Assembly: GCF_040869045.1 (NCBI RefSeq)
Contig: NC_090320.1
Coordinates: 248,744,978 to 248,808,977, forward strand
DNA length: 64,000 nucleotides
Direction of reading: 5' to 3'
DNA from: Eurosta solidaginis
Taxonomy: Eukaryota; Arthropoda; Insecta; Diptera; Tephritidae
Positions within the stretch are counted from its first letter, which is position 1. Each line of letters begins with the position of its first letter. The translations under genes and the position numbers were made by a program. The notes beneath the pieces were generated by a model. That model did not search any database, was not told the DNA's origin, and saw nothing but the letters and a program-made list of their open reading frames with translations. This document shows positions 23,402 through 34,779 of the stretch, piece after piece.

Positions 23402-23853
23402 AAAAACTTGAAAATAAAATAATTTAAAAAAATTTTTTAAGTTAAACGGTTTTATTGAAAACAATACTTACATGAAATAATAATAATACGAAAAGCTAGA
23501 AAATAATTTGGTAGGTCCTAGGTACTATTCATCACACTCCTTATCAATCTAGTGCGTTGATCAGACAATTAAATAAAAGCGTTGGACGCGTCATATTTCT
23601 ATTGATAGTCATAAGTAAAACCAACTGAACCTTAATCAGGTTATGCTACGCCTCACATTTTTAGAAATTTGACGCGCCCAACGCTTTTATTTAATTGTCA
23701 GATCAACGCCCTAGATTGATAAGGAGTGTGATGAATAGTACCTAGGACCTACCAAATTATTTTCTAGCTTTTCGTATTATTATTATTTCATGTAAGTATT
23801 GTTTTCAATAAAACCGTTTAACTTAACAATTTTTTTTTAATTATTTTATTTCT
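23402..23853. repeat. Foldback inverted repeat, copy 2
   Basis: Left arm of about 210 bp (from AAAAACTTGAAAAT to GTTGGACGCGTC) pairs with the right arm (from GACGCGCCCAACGC to AATTATTTTATTT), with a loop of about 70 bp at 23590-23665. It is more complete than copy 1. Confidence 0.85.
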
Positions 23854-24610
23854 TATTTTAATAGCATTTTCCTGGTAGACCGGTTTCAATGGCTGACATA
23901 TTTTTCCCTCTATGCCACACCATTCTTTTCAAGTAATATTCTTTGCTTAAAGTGTTTTATGTATGTATATGTGTATGTAAGTACAGTGCGCCTGTACCCG
24001 CCTGCACTGTCAAATTTCCCCCCTTCCACAAATTAAGTATCTCCACATTCTTGTCAGCAAATGGCATATCTTAATTTTATGTTTTCAATTTCACTGTAGG
24101 ATTAACAAGGATCTCTTTGCAATTCACTTCAGCAACTGCAAAGGCAATAAAGCGAATGAAGAAATTTCGTATGAGTGAACGGCGTCAACGGCATCGCACA
24201 TCGTGCAGAATTACAATAAAATTTTCATACTGACGACATTTTCAATTAAAAAGGATAAAAACCAGGATTATTTAACGCACTCAAGCAAACGAAATGGCAT
24301 AACAGAGTTGCTGTGTAGAATGATTACTCAACAACTGTTGTTACTGTGCTAGTAATATTCGTTGGAGCTGCATGAACAGTTTTGTTCTCGCCAACAATTG
24401 AAGCGTAATTTAATTAGTTGCTGTAGCAAAAATTAAGTAATTTGTGCAAAAACAGTAAGCTAACTGGCAATGAATTCCTATGTGGTTGTTTATAATTAGA
24501 TACAAACACATTGTGATAGATATTCATTATAGTAAACCAAATTTGGTTATATTATTATTATAAACTCAAACTGAGTTGCTCTGGCGAGCTTTGATGAATA
24601 AATGGCCAAC
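23854..24610. other. Spacer
   Basis: No gene or classified repeat recognised. Confidence 0.4.
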
Positions 24611-24623
24611 TATAAGAAAACTA

Positions 24624-24992
24624 GAAAAACGGCCACCGTGGTGTGATGGTAGCGTGCTCCGCCTATCACACCGTATGCCCTGGGTTCAACTCCCGGGCAG
24701 AGCAACATCAAAATTTTAGAAATAAGATTTTTCAATTAGAAGAAAATTTTTCTAAGCGGGGTCGTCCCTCGGCAGTGTTTGGCAAGCACTCCGGGTGTAT
24801 TTCTGCCATGAAAAGCTCTCAGTGAAAACTCATCTGCTTTGCAGATGCCGTTCGGAGTCGGCATAAAATATGTAGGTCCCATCCGGCCAATTTGTAGGGA
24901 AAATCAAGAGGAGCACGACGCAAATTGGAAGAGAAGCTCGGCCTTAGATCTCTTCGGAGGTTATCGCGCCTTACATTTATTTTTTTATTTTT
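24624..24992 (+). mobile_element. tRNA-derived SINE, well preserved
   Basis: Flanked by TATAAGAAAACTA (24611-24623 and 24993-25005), 13 bp. A-box-like TGGTGTGATGG is intact; the B box reads GGTTCAACTCCC. Body and T-rich tail are as in 14756-15122. The 60-residue frame 24643-24825 is an incidental reading. Confidence 0.9.
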
Positions 24993-25002
24993 TATAAGAA
25001 AA

Positions 25003-25112
25003 CTAATAAGAACGGAACTGCTTTCGGCTGTACCGAAAATCTCATAACTGAAGGTATGAAGGTAGAGCTAAGCAATAATATTACCCCAATCGTTATATCC
25101 GAATAATCGTCA
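25003..25112 (+). mobile_element. Left end of the second Helentron-like family
   Basis: Matches the first 110 bp of 32123-33560: TAAGAACGGGACTG-like start, a CTTCGGCTGT-CCGAA hairpin, then TATCCGAATAATCG. The rest of this copy is displaced by later insertions. Confidence 0.6.
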
Positions 25113-25602
25113 TATAAACAAGTAAGGAAGGCTAAGTTCGGGTGTAACCGAACATTACATATTCACCTGCCAAATTACAGCTTGCAAAACTTTTAAATTA
25201 CCTTCTTTTAAAAGTCGGCGGTGCCACGCCCATTGTCCAAAATTTTACTAATTTTCTATTCGGTGTTATAAGATCAACCCACCTACCAAGCTTCGTCTGT
25301 GGTAATTTTCGATATCGAAAAAGTGGGCGTGGTTATAGTCCGATTTCGTTCATTTTAAATAGCGATCTGAGATGAGTGCCCAGGAACATACCAAATTTCA
25401 TTAAGATACCTCAATATTCACTCAAGTTATCGTGTTTATGGACAGACGAACGGACGGACGGACTTGGCTAAATGAATTTCTTTTTTCGCCCAGATCATTT
25501 TGATATATAGAAGTCTATATCTATCTCGATTAGTTTATGCCGTTACGGATTACCATTACGCGAACAAAATTAATATACTCTGTGAGTACTCTGAGTATAA
25601 AA
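25113..25602 (-). mobile_element. Helentron-like element, internally deleted
   Basis: Left terminus AACAAGTAAGGAAGG with the GTTCGGGTGTAACCGAAC hairpin, core with GGGCGTGG, CGGACGGACGGAC microsatellite, and right terminus TATACTCTGTGAG...GAGTATAAAAA. Confidence 0.85.
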
Positions 25603-26808
25603 AGTATAAAAAGGGCATGGTTATTAACGAAATTTTCCAAGATTTACCAGAAATAGCTTATTACCTGCATCTACGCACTTTTACAAAATCTTTTATATCA
25701 AAGAAGGCGATTTAACCGATTTAGTCCATTTTTACTGAAAATATTTCCTGTTAAACACAAAATTTTTCGTCGAGTTATGGCTCCAGAAACGTTGGGAAAT
25801 GAATTGCACGAAAGGGACAGTGCCACGCCCATTTTTCAAGATTTGAATTTTTTCCCATTTCTTGTTATAATGGCACAAAATACGATAGGTACAAAACTAT
25901 TTTTCGCTAAGATTTAACTTATTATTTTTCCCTACGACCCTTTTTAAAGCCATTTATATAAAAAGTGGGCGTGGTCATTAACCAATCTTATCCATTTTTA
26001 CTAGAAAAATTTCCTGCTATACGAAAAATTTGTGTACCCAATTTTATTACGATGCGTTAATTTTTCTTTGAGTTATGGCTCCCGAAACATAGAAAATTGC
26101 TTATTCATAAAAAGGACGGGGCCACGCGCATTTTCTAAGATTTGAATTTTTTCCTATCAATTGTTACAAATCCCTTAGGAAATGAAATACCATTGCTATA
26201 AAGCTCTTTTTTGCAAAGATATAGCTAATTTTATTCGTCCACGACCCTTTCCAAAATCTTTTATATAAAATTGGGCGTACCCCTTAACCGATTTCGTTAA
26301 TTTTTCTTCAAAGCATTCCTTATAGTAAAGGCAACCTCTCTGCCGAATTTTGTTACGATAGCTTTAACCATTTTTGATTTATGATTAATAATATTTGTAA
26401 AAGTGATTTTATCACACGTGCGCGGTGCCACGCCCATCTTAAATTTTTTTTTTTCAAGTTTTTATCAAGAGTCTCAATATCAGTCCACACGTCAAATTTC
26501 AACATTCTAGGTGTATTATTTAATAAATAATCAGGTTGTTGTATTTTCCAAAATGTTATATATATAAAAGGTGGGCGTGGGTATCATCCGATTTCGCTTA
26601 TTTTCAATACCAATATATTCTGGGTCCAGATAAGCTCGTGTACCAAATTTGGTCAAGATATCTAATGCTAAATGAATTTCTTTTTTCTCCCAGATCATTT
26701 TGATATATTGAAGTCTATATCTATCTCGATTAGTATATGCCGTTACGGGGTATCGTTTTGCGAACAAAATTAATATACTCTGTGAGCTCTGCTCAGCTGA
26801 GTATAAAA
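25603..26808 (-). mobile_element. Helentron-like element, diverged, one end missing
   Basis: Core resembles 17780-19055 in reverse (GTTATGGCTCC-GAAAC, CACGCCCATTTT boxes) and ends with TATACTCTGTGAGCTCTGCTCAGCTGAGTATA. It abuts the preceding copy with no left terminus. Confidence 0.75.
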
Positions 26809-26814
26809 AAATGC

Positions 26815-26998
26815 AGGGCGCGGTGACCTTTTTATGGCACAAATACACTCGGAGTGTTGCCAAATCACTCCCGAGGGTCGACCCCGCTTAGAAAAACTTT
26901 TTTCTAAATTTGCGCTGTTGCTTTAACGGGAGTTGAACCCACGATTTCGGTGTTCTAGGCGGAGCACGCTACCAACACACCATGGCGGCGTCTGTAGA
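26815..26998 (-). mobile_element. SINE, 3'-truncated
   Basis: Reverse SINE head: GGCGGAGCACGCTACCA (about 26959) and GGGAGTTGAACCCACG (about 26930) are the A- and B-box regions, followed by the body to GGGTCGACCCCGC. Confidence 0.8.
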
Positions 26999-26999
26999 A

Positions 27000-27204
27000 T
27001 ATATATAATATATAGAGAACAGAGGCCTTATTATGTAACTCAAATCGTAAGAAATTTCTTTCGTATTTGAAAAAAAAAAACATATATGTAATTGACAGCT
27101 TTCGAATCGCACTTTCGTGTGAGAACAGTTTCAAAATAAGACCCTAGGGGTACATAAATAATTGAACTTTTTGATAATTATAAAATATATAATAGATCAA
27201 TAAT
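27000..27204. other. Spacer
   Basis: AT-rich; no feature recognised. Confidence 0.4.
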
Positions 27205-27930
27205 CCTCACACAAAGTTTCACGTTGTCTACTGAATGTGTCCATAATGTTACCGTAATTTCTTTGACGACCAAACGGAAGAACCCCAAAAAGGTGCAATG
27301 GGTAGTGTTATAGAATAACTCCGTCCTCTTGGCAAATACTAGAAGATTTGTAGAATTTAGCTTAATAGAGCAACTCTGCCGCCCCTAATGGCTGGAGCCT
27401 TGACCTGGCAAGCGCAAAAAATCAACATCGAACATGCTCAACCGTTTCTTTCTGCAGCTCTCACTACGTACATCTGCTGTTAATGAGGAGGCCTAACTTA
27501 TAGGCATGTGACGCCAGAAGGCAGTGTCCAGTTAGTATGCCCATCGTGAGCCTTAAGTCTTCCTTCTTCACAGATGTGAGCCACGTGGTGAGTCTTATAC
27601 CGTAGGAATTTCACATGGTCTTAAAAACTTTGCAGCCCCACACTTCTGTTCACACTTTTGCTGCTTAATGGATCATATGCAACTCCTGTCTCCATATTAT
27701 TTCTCTCAAAAGGACTTGAATATCCACCGTAGAATCTGCGAGTGCTGCACCCTCCTTAACCAACTCATAAGCCTTTTCGTTACCTTTCATGCCTTTACGA
27801 CCGAGAACCCAGTATAGATGTATGGTCAGGCCTGCGCAAAGTTTTTCCAATGCTTCACTGCTTTCCGGGACACTTTTTGATGAAGTACTCTGTGTGACTA
27901 TTGCCTTAACCGCCGACTAACTATCAATAT
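27205..27930 (-). pseudogene. LOA/Lian-type LINE, RNase H and C-terminal relic
   Basis: The minus-strand reading gives a ribonuclease H end (WVLGRKGMKGNEKAYELV at 27850-27760; the family form is G..GNE.AD..A), then LLREI and a GILTGHCLLASHAYKLGL-like segment near 27530, with a C-rich tail near 27420. Frames shift and stops interrupt. I recall this C-terminal motif from LOA-clade elements such as Lian. In RNase H the residue after A in GNEKA should be aspartate; here it is tyrosine, so the active site is damaged. Confidence 0.7.
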
Positions 27931-27944
27931 ATATATTGACTATC

Positions 27945-28005
27945 AATATACATATTGAGATCCGTAACAAATTTAATATATCATTTAATTTTCTTGAAAG
28001 GTATT
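27945..28005 (+). mobile_element. Possible right end of the second Helentron-like family
   Basis: AATTTAATATATCATTTAATTT and TTGAAAGGTAT resemble the right end at 33530-33560. Too short to be sure. Confidence 0.4.
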
Positions 28006-28017
28006 AAAAAGTAGTGA

Positions 28018-28290
28018 GTATCAAGTTCTCGTGAAGTTCGATGTGCAAACATTCAGGTGTATGTCTGAGAATCTAATGATTTTAAGTTAACTAGATCATG
28101 TCTTTGGGTTGAATTTAAACCACAAAAGAGGCAACTGTACTTCAAACAAATAATTTTGGCCTTTTTGAAAATATACTGGAATTATTTTATTGTCGGTTTA
28201 TTATCGATAGGTAATAATTACTACCGAGTTATCGGTTTGTCATGGGGTTGTCATCTACGGCTTACAGTTGTAGCCTCGCTTTTACACTAA
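28018..28290. repeat. Unclassified dispersed repeat, copy 2
   Basis: Shares AAGTTCTCGTGAAGTTCG and AAACCACAA-AGAGG with 14140-14690, then GATAGGTAATAATTAC-type words. Confidence 0.5.
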
Positions 28291-28677
28291 AAAAAAAAAC
28301 AAAAACTTATTTTAAATGAATAAATCATACCTTAAACATTTTCTTTCAATTAAGGAAATCTTCTATTAGTTTTAAATAAAACCTTAATTGATTTGAAAGA
28401 ATACTTTTATTAAATTTTTCAATCATTTTTTTCTACTCCCAGTAGTATTTGCGCCTATTTTTTAGTAGTCCCGAAATACTTTCATTGCAAGTAGGGGACT
28501 ACTTTGCTTCACTCCAACTACTTCGGCTGTGATTTCGCTCAAATTAACTCCATCACGTCCTTACATTACGCTACAGTGTATTGAATACACTTACGCTTAC
28601 ATTCTGTATCCCTCCATAGAGCATATCAACACCACATACTACGTCTACACTAACATACATTCTATAACATTTGGTAC
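28291..28677. other. Spacer
   Basis: A weak inverted pair (TTCTTTCAATTAAGG near 28340 and CCTTAATTGATTTGAAAG near 28382) is seen. No gene. Confidence 0.4.
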
Positions 28678-28681
28678 ATAT

Positions 28682-29274
28682 TGTGACGAATATGAGTGAC
28701 ACTAAGTGACACTCACATCCCTAGTCTGATGCTAAGTAAATAAATTCACAACAACAATAAAGCAGACAGTCACTTGTATCTACATAAACGCATCAATCAT
28801 TATGTATACATATATGTACGTATACGCAGCTGAGAAGCAACGCACAACCACATGCAGATATTTTATCTGAGATGCTCCTAAAGGTATGGAATTACAATTG
28901 TGGAAGTGTCGCTCATACATACAAGCGCATGGGATATGAGAGAAGCTATAAAAATTATACATCTGTAGTTGTAGCTGAGAAATTATAACTAACTAGTAAG
29001 TTCTGGAATTAGAAGAGCCTAGAAATATGCAACGAGGAGGTCGAACAGTATAAAAGGGCGACAACAGTGGAGGCGAGAATCAGTTTCATTTGAGCTATCA
29101 ATCAGTTTGGTTATTAAGCAAGCTATTCGTTGCAAAGTATAAGTGTTATTGTGAAGTACTTTAATAAAGGCCATTTTTCCATTATTCAATATTGGATTTA
29201 TTTATTCAACAGTTTAGCGATACGAACGTTGGCAGAAGATTGCAAATAAGGGGAATTTCAGTAAAATCGTTACA
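28682..29274 (+). mobile_element. Solo LTR, reference copy of the ATAT-targeting family
   Basis: A 593-bp LTR from TGTGACGAAT to CGTTACA lies between ATAT duplications (28678-28681, 29275-29278). It has U3, a core promoter at 29049-29085, AATAAAGG at about 29163 and a U5 ending GCAAATAAGGGGAATTTC. ATAT targets are known for the 17.6/297 branch of Ty3/gypsy, to which I assign it by inference. No internal region remains. Confidence 0.9.
29049..29085 (+). promoter_or_regulatory. LTR core promoter: TATA box and initiator
   Basis: TATAAAA at 29049-29055 is followed 31 bp later by TCAGTT at 29080-29085, which matches the fly initiator TCAGTY. Similar TATA boxes stand in the other LTRs (near 16018, 30820 and 57942). 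Confidence 0.7.
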
Positions 29275-29278
29275 ATAT

Positions 29279-29983
29279 AAATTGCTATAATACTGTATAT
29301 TCAAAATCTAAATTTCTCCACTTGTCTGAGTTCTCTTGAGAAATTGTAAATGTTTTCTAGGGCCCTGCCTGTTGCTGCCTTGTGAACTGATAGCTCTGCG
29401 ACGCCTAGTAGCCAGATTTCTGGTTTCTCAGCTATGTATTCTTGCAGCCCGTACTACCTTCCTGGTGCATACCAGTAATATTGGCATTGTGGGTCGTTAT
29501 TTTGCAGCTTACGTAATAATCCCATATTCTCATATTACAAAACAAACAAAAATTCTGAATCATTTCTTTGTATTGTTTTGCATTTATCTTATACGTATTA
29601 CAAGTACGTTGAAAGTTTTGAAAACAACTTTAAAGTATATTAATCATTCAACTCTTTGTTAATATTCAATTTCGATAATGACTCAATGTTTCATATGTAA
29701 TTATTAATTGTTAAGTTGATATGTAATTAATATTTACAGCATATTTAATGCATTTCGCCATTTATTGATTGCGCCGGAAATGCTGGTAATCATTAATTTA
29801 GCTGGAGTATCAAAGATGTATGACAAAGGTGAGACAGGATGAAGTAATGTGTGCCAAAACTAATGAGTCTTCTTTTTGAAGGTCCATAAACATAAAGGAG
29901 TTGGTAAGACTGGAATTATCATTTAGGGAGGAAGAAAGTGGACTCGAAAAAAGTCATTAATAATGAAGAAATGTGGTAATAAA
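29279..29983. other. Spacer with one 108-residue frame
   Basis: The frame 29336-29662 is rich in Leu and Ile and could look like membrane protein, but shows no motif and has no supporting context. I do not call a gene. Confidence 0.4.
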
Positions 29984-29987
29984 ATAT

Positions 29988-30470
29988 TGCAACGAATTTT
30001 AGGAATCTCTGATAATTATGCACCTTCTGCTAACGTTCAAATCGCTAAACTGTTGAATAAATCACTCCAATATTCAGTTTTGCAAATTGGTCTTTAATTA
30101 GATTACTTTGGGAGTAGTACAATTATACTTCACTGATAGCGTGTTTAAATCAAACTGATTACTGATTCCTCAGCTTGCGCTGCTTTTATACTCTCTGTTA
30201 CCTCGTTCGCATATTTCACATAAGGTGTAGACGTTTCACCTTCTAGAACAGTTATATCTCCTGCTTGGTTAGTTGGCTAAATGCGTGTTTATGTGTGAGT
30301 AGCAACTTCTGCTCTTATCTGATGACTACATATGTGTATGTGAGATAATTTCTTTGCTTTAAGCTGCTGGTTATATGTGTGAAATATTCTTCTTCGCCTT
30401 CTATGTACGTATGTGCGTAAATAGATTACTTTGATGTGTTCATGTATACAAGTGTGGCTGCTTGCTTCTC
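29988..30470 (-). mobile_element. LTR, reverse, one end lost
   Basis: Starts after ATAT (29984-29987) as TGCAACGAAT and aligns with the LTR at 46139-46613 (GTTGAATAAATCACTCCAATATTC block). It stops at a SINE-like fragment before its U3 end, so no second ATAT is found. Confidence 0.75.
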
Positions 30471-30520
30471 TGTGGAAGGCGGAGAACGCTACCATTACAT
30501 CACGACGGCCGCAAGCGCAT
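30471..30520 (-). mobile_element. SINE head fragment
   Basis: GGCGGAGAACGCTACCATTACATCACGACGGCC (split at 30485 and 30505) is the reversed SINE head only. Confidence 0.55.
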
Positions 30521-31012
30521 ATTTATCAGGCTACACACATATACATGGAAGGCAACAAAGATAATGATATGCAGATACGTGGCGGAAATTAAACAAACAT
30601 AAACACACATACATAGAAGGCAACACTAATTTGAGATGCAAAGGTGTACACAGCAATAAAGAGCGCAGAACGCATATGTCGTTATATAAGCCTCAGATTT
30701 ACATTAATGTAGTCAAACTCAGTAGAGATACAGAAACGAGCAATAAATAAGCAACTATTCGAGAATGCTGTTCTTCTAAAAACCGCGGGAAAAATTGGCG
30801 AACGCGGCAACTGAGAGTATAAAAGCAGCGCAAGCTAAGAAATAATAATACAAAAATAAATTGAATATGAAGTACTACCACCAAAGTAGTATTGTAAATA
30901 AAGAAAATTTTGCTATACTGAACATTTTTGAGTTATTTATTCGACAGTTCAGCCTATCGAGCATTAACAGATGGTGCAGAATAATCTAGAATTTCTTCAA
31001 AATTGGTAACAA
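30521..31012 (+). mobile_element. LTR of a related family
   Basis: TATAAAAGC near 30820, AATAAAG near 30898, GTTATTTATTCGACAGTTCAG near 30932 and an end reading GGTAACA near 31012 match LTR layout. U3 differs from the other copies, and the left boundary is not fixed. Confidence 0.6.
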
Positions 31013-31430
31013 CATTATTATACTCTTTCGTTTTAATTGTTAAGGCCCACTTGAAGAACCACAAGCTAACCTTTTAACTCAGAGTTCAGCTGATTATATT
31101 AACTCTGAGCTAAAATAAAAACTGGAGTGCTGCAAGTAGGCCTAAATGTTATTTCGTTTACATTTTTTGTTAGACTCAAGCAATAGTAATAATTTTGAGT
31201 ATATTTACGAAATATTTTCTAAATGTTAGGAAACATGCGTTCAGTAGCCTTGCCTTGTTGCTCGTTATTCAACGACTTTAATATTACCAACACAATCAAA
31301 TATTCTATTTTGGTGGTCACTGCTTTAGACATAACAAATTTAATATATGCCTTTGGAAAAGTACGTATATTGTGAATTCGAACCTAAGAATATATGCATT
31401 GAATTACGTACTCCATCTTAAAAAAGAGTT
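31013..31430. other. Spacer
   Basis: No feature recognised. Confidence 0.4.
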
Positions 31431-32122
31431 TTTATACTCAGCTGAGCAGAGCTCATAGAGTATATTAATTTTGTTCGCATCACGGTAATCCGCAACGGCA
31501 TAAAATAATCGAGATAGATATAGATCTGGACGAAAAAAGAAATTCATTTAGCCATGTCCGTCCGCCCGTAAACACGATAACTTGAATAAAATTCAAGGTA
31601 TCTTGATGAAATTTGGTATGTAGGTTTCTAGGCGCTCATCTCAGATCGCTATTTAAAATGAACGATATCGGACTACAAACACGCCCACTTTTTCGATATC
31701 GAAAATTTTGAAAAACCGAAAAAGTGCGATAATTCATTACCAAAAACGCATATAGCGATGAAATTTGGTAGGTGCGTTGCCTTATGACGCAAAATAGAAA
31801 ATTTGTAAAATTTGGTACAATGGGCGTGGCACCGCCCACTTTTAAAATAAAGTAATTTAAAAGTTTTGCAAGCTGTAATTTCGCAATCGTTGAAGATATC
31901 ATGATGAAATTTCGCAGGCACATTCCTCCTATTACTATATATGTGCTAAATAAAAATTAGCAAAATCGGATGACGAACACGCCCACATTAAAAAAAAAAT
32001 TTTTAAGTCAAAGTTTAACAAAAATATTAATATCTTTACAGTATATCAGTACATTATGTCAACATTTAACTCCAGTAATGATATGGTGCAACAAAATACA
32101 AAAATATAAGAAAATTTCAAAA

Positions 32123-33560
32123 CAAGTAAGAACGGGACTGTCTTCGGCTGTGCCGAAGACTTCATACCTTTCATGAATGGGGCTGAACAATAATCTTATC
32201 CCGTTCGTAATCTCCGAATAATCGGATGTATAAGATAAGAAATATATAGTGAACAGATCTACATACCTTGTCGATTTTTAAGATAAATATAAAATAAAAA
32301 AATAGGTAGGTAATCTGTGTGAGGATGCAAAGCTTCACGTTTTTTGTGGTCTGCATGTAAAAACTATTTTTTTTTTTTTTTTTATTTTATGTAAAAACTA
32401 ACTACGAATCACGTATTTCAAAAATATATGACGTAAGCGTAACTATTTGATGAAATTTGATGAATTTTGAAGCTTCTAGCCGTAAAAAAGGGGTCAAAAT
32501 GACAGTTTATATGAAGTATATAATATATATACCACCGATCTCTATGATTTTTTCAGACAACAATATATGCTATATACGTAAGCATTTTGTGAAATTTGAA
32601 GCTTCTAGCTGTTAAAACGGGGCAGAAATTGCGCAAAGTTTCTTATCTGAACAATCGGTTGTATGAGATATATACTATGTATACCACCGATCTCAATGAT
32701 TTTTTCAGACATCAATGTATGCTATACACGTAAGCAGTTGGTGAAATTTGAAGCTTCTAGCTGTTAAAATGGGGCCGAAATCGTAAAAAATATATATATA
32801 TACTATATATACCATCATATATATATTATATATATCACCGATCTCTATGATTTTTTGACACAACAATACATACTATATACGTAAGCAATCGGTGAAATTT
32901 GAAGCTTATAACTGTTAAAATGGGGTAGAAATTGCGAAAAGTTTCTTATCTGAACAATCGGTTGTATGAGATATATACTATATATACAACCGATCTTTAT
33001 GATTTTTTCAGACAACAATATATGCTATATACGTAAGCATTCGTTGAAATTTGAAGCTTCTAGCTCTTAAAATAGGGCAGTAATTACGAAAAGTTCCTTA
33101 TCTGAACAATCTGTTGTGGGGGATATATACTATATATACGACCGATCTCATAAATTTTTTCAGGCAACAATATGTGCAATATACGAAAGTATATGGTGAA
33201 GTTTGAAGCTTCAATCTGTTAAATTGGGTAAGATATTACAAAAATCCTCTTTTTCTGAAAAATCGGTTGTATGGAGGATATATGCTATAGTGGTCCGATC
33301 CGGTCGGTATCGACAAATGTCTAATCGGACACCCAAATACACCCGCTCGCCAAATTTTATCAAGATATCTCAAAAATTGTGGGAATAGTTTGCATACAAA
33401 CAGACAGACGGACAGACGGACATGGCTAAATCAACTCAGCTCTTCAACCTGATTATTTCGGTATACTTAATGGTGGGTCTATCTATTTTCCTTTAAGGAC
33501 TTACAATTTTCGGTTTCGTGACGAAATTAATATACCATTTCATTTTCATGAAAGGTATAA
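32123..33560 (+). mobile_element. Second Helentron-like family, complete copy
   Basis: Inserted between the A and T of the host CAAAATG without duplicating bases. Left end CAAGTAAGAACGGGACTG with a CTTCGG...CCGAAG hairpin; right end CATTTTCATGAAAGGTAT. A GACAGACGGACAGACGGAC microsatellite near 33400 and 152-bp internal repeats give it the same design as the host element. No coding region. Confidence 0.75.
32445..33250 (+). repeat. 152-bp tandem units, about five
   Basis: ACCACCGATCTC-type boxes at 32531, 32683, 32834, 32986 and 33138 give a period of 151-152 bp. Each unit also has GAAGCTTCTAGCTGTTAAAA. The 61-residue frame 33203-33388 is an incidental reading at the last unit. Confidence 0.85.
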
Positions 33561-34738
33561 TGAGCATCGCTCCGCCCTTTTTCATTTAATTCGTCTAGAA
33601 TAATTTTAATGCCATAAGTCGAACAAAAATTTACCAATCCTTGAGAAATTTGGCAAGTGCATAGATTCTAGGACGATAACTTATTTCTGTGAAAAAGGTC
33701 GAAATAGGTTGAAGCCACGCCCAGTTTTTATACACAGTGTATCGTCTGTCCATCCGCTCGGCCGTTAACACGATAACTTGAGCAAAAATCGATACATCTT
33801 TACTAAACTTAGCTCACGTACTTATCTGAACTCACTTTATCTTGGTATAAAAAATGGCCGAAATCCTACTATGACCACGCCCACTTTTTCGATATCGAAA
33901 ATTACGAAAAATGAAAAAAATGCCATAATTCTGTACCAAATATGAAAAAAGAGATGAAACATGGTATATGGATTGGTTTATTGACGCAAAATATAACTTT
34001 AGAATAAAGTTTGTAAAATCGGCGTGACACCTTCCATATTAAGTAGAAGAAAATGAAGAAGTTCTGCAGGGCGAAATCAGAATCCCTTGGAATCTTGGCA
34101 GGAATTCTGTTCGTGGTATTACATATATCAATAAATTAGCGGTACGCGACAGATGATGTTCTGGGTCACCCTGGTCCACATTTTGGTCGATATCTCGAAA
34201 ACGCCTTCACTCATATAACTAAGGGCCACTCCCTTTTAAAATACTCATTATCACCTTTCATTCGATACCCATATCGTACAAACACGTTCTAGAGTCACCC
34301 CTGGTCAACCTTTACGGCGATATCTCGAAAAGGCGTCCACCTATAGAACTAAGGATCACTCCCTTTTAAAATACTCATTAACACCTATCATTTGATACCC
34401 ATATCGTACAAACACGTTCTAGAGTCACCCCTGGTCCACCTTTATGGCTATAACCCGAAATGGCGTCCACTTATAGAACTAAGGATCACTCCCTTTTAAA
34501 ATACTCATTAACACCTTTCATTTCATACCCATATCGTACAAACACATTCTAGAATCACCCCTAAATTTTAAAATACTCTTTAATAACTTCCATTTGAAAC
34601 CCATGTCACACAAACACATTCCAGGTTTACCCTAGGTTCACTTTCCTACATTGTGATTTTCCCTTGTTTTGTCTCCAAAGCTCTCAGCTGAGTTTGTAAT
34701 GTTCGGTTACACCCGAATTTAGCCTTCCTTACTTGTTA

Positions 34739-34779
34739 AAAATATCACTCATACATGTCAAACAAAAAGAAGAATAAAA
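34739..34779. other. Short spacer between two opposed elements
   Basis: About 41 bp separates the right end of one Helentron-like element from the same end of an inverted neighbour. Confidence 0.7.

Larger units (their letters stand above)
22560..23853 (+). mobile_element. Composite element: 117-bp repeats, unique arm, foldback
   Basis: Three parts recur together here and, reversed, at 7777-8710. They are 117-bp tandem units (22560-23165), a unique arm (23170-23400) and a long inverted repeat (23402-23853). The shared order in two places shows it moves or duplicates as one unit. No transposase is encoded. Confidence 0.7.
31431..34738 (+). mobile_element. Helentron-like element with a nested second-family element
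   Basis: Left terminus TTTATACTCAGCTGAGCAGAGCTC, core to 32122, nested insert 32123-33560, then core resumes (TCCGCCCTTTTTCATTT) to the 130-bp units at about 34145-34600 and the right terminus CTTACTTGTT at 34738. About three to four internal units are present. Confidence 0.85.

Noticed and set aside
29336..29662. 108-residue membrane-like protein
   Set aside because: Hydrophobic by AT-rich composition; no motif, splice signals or neighbours support it.
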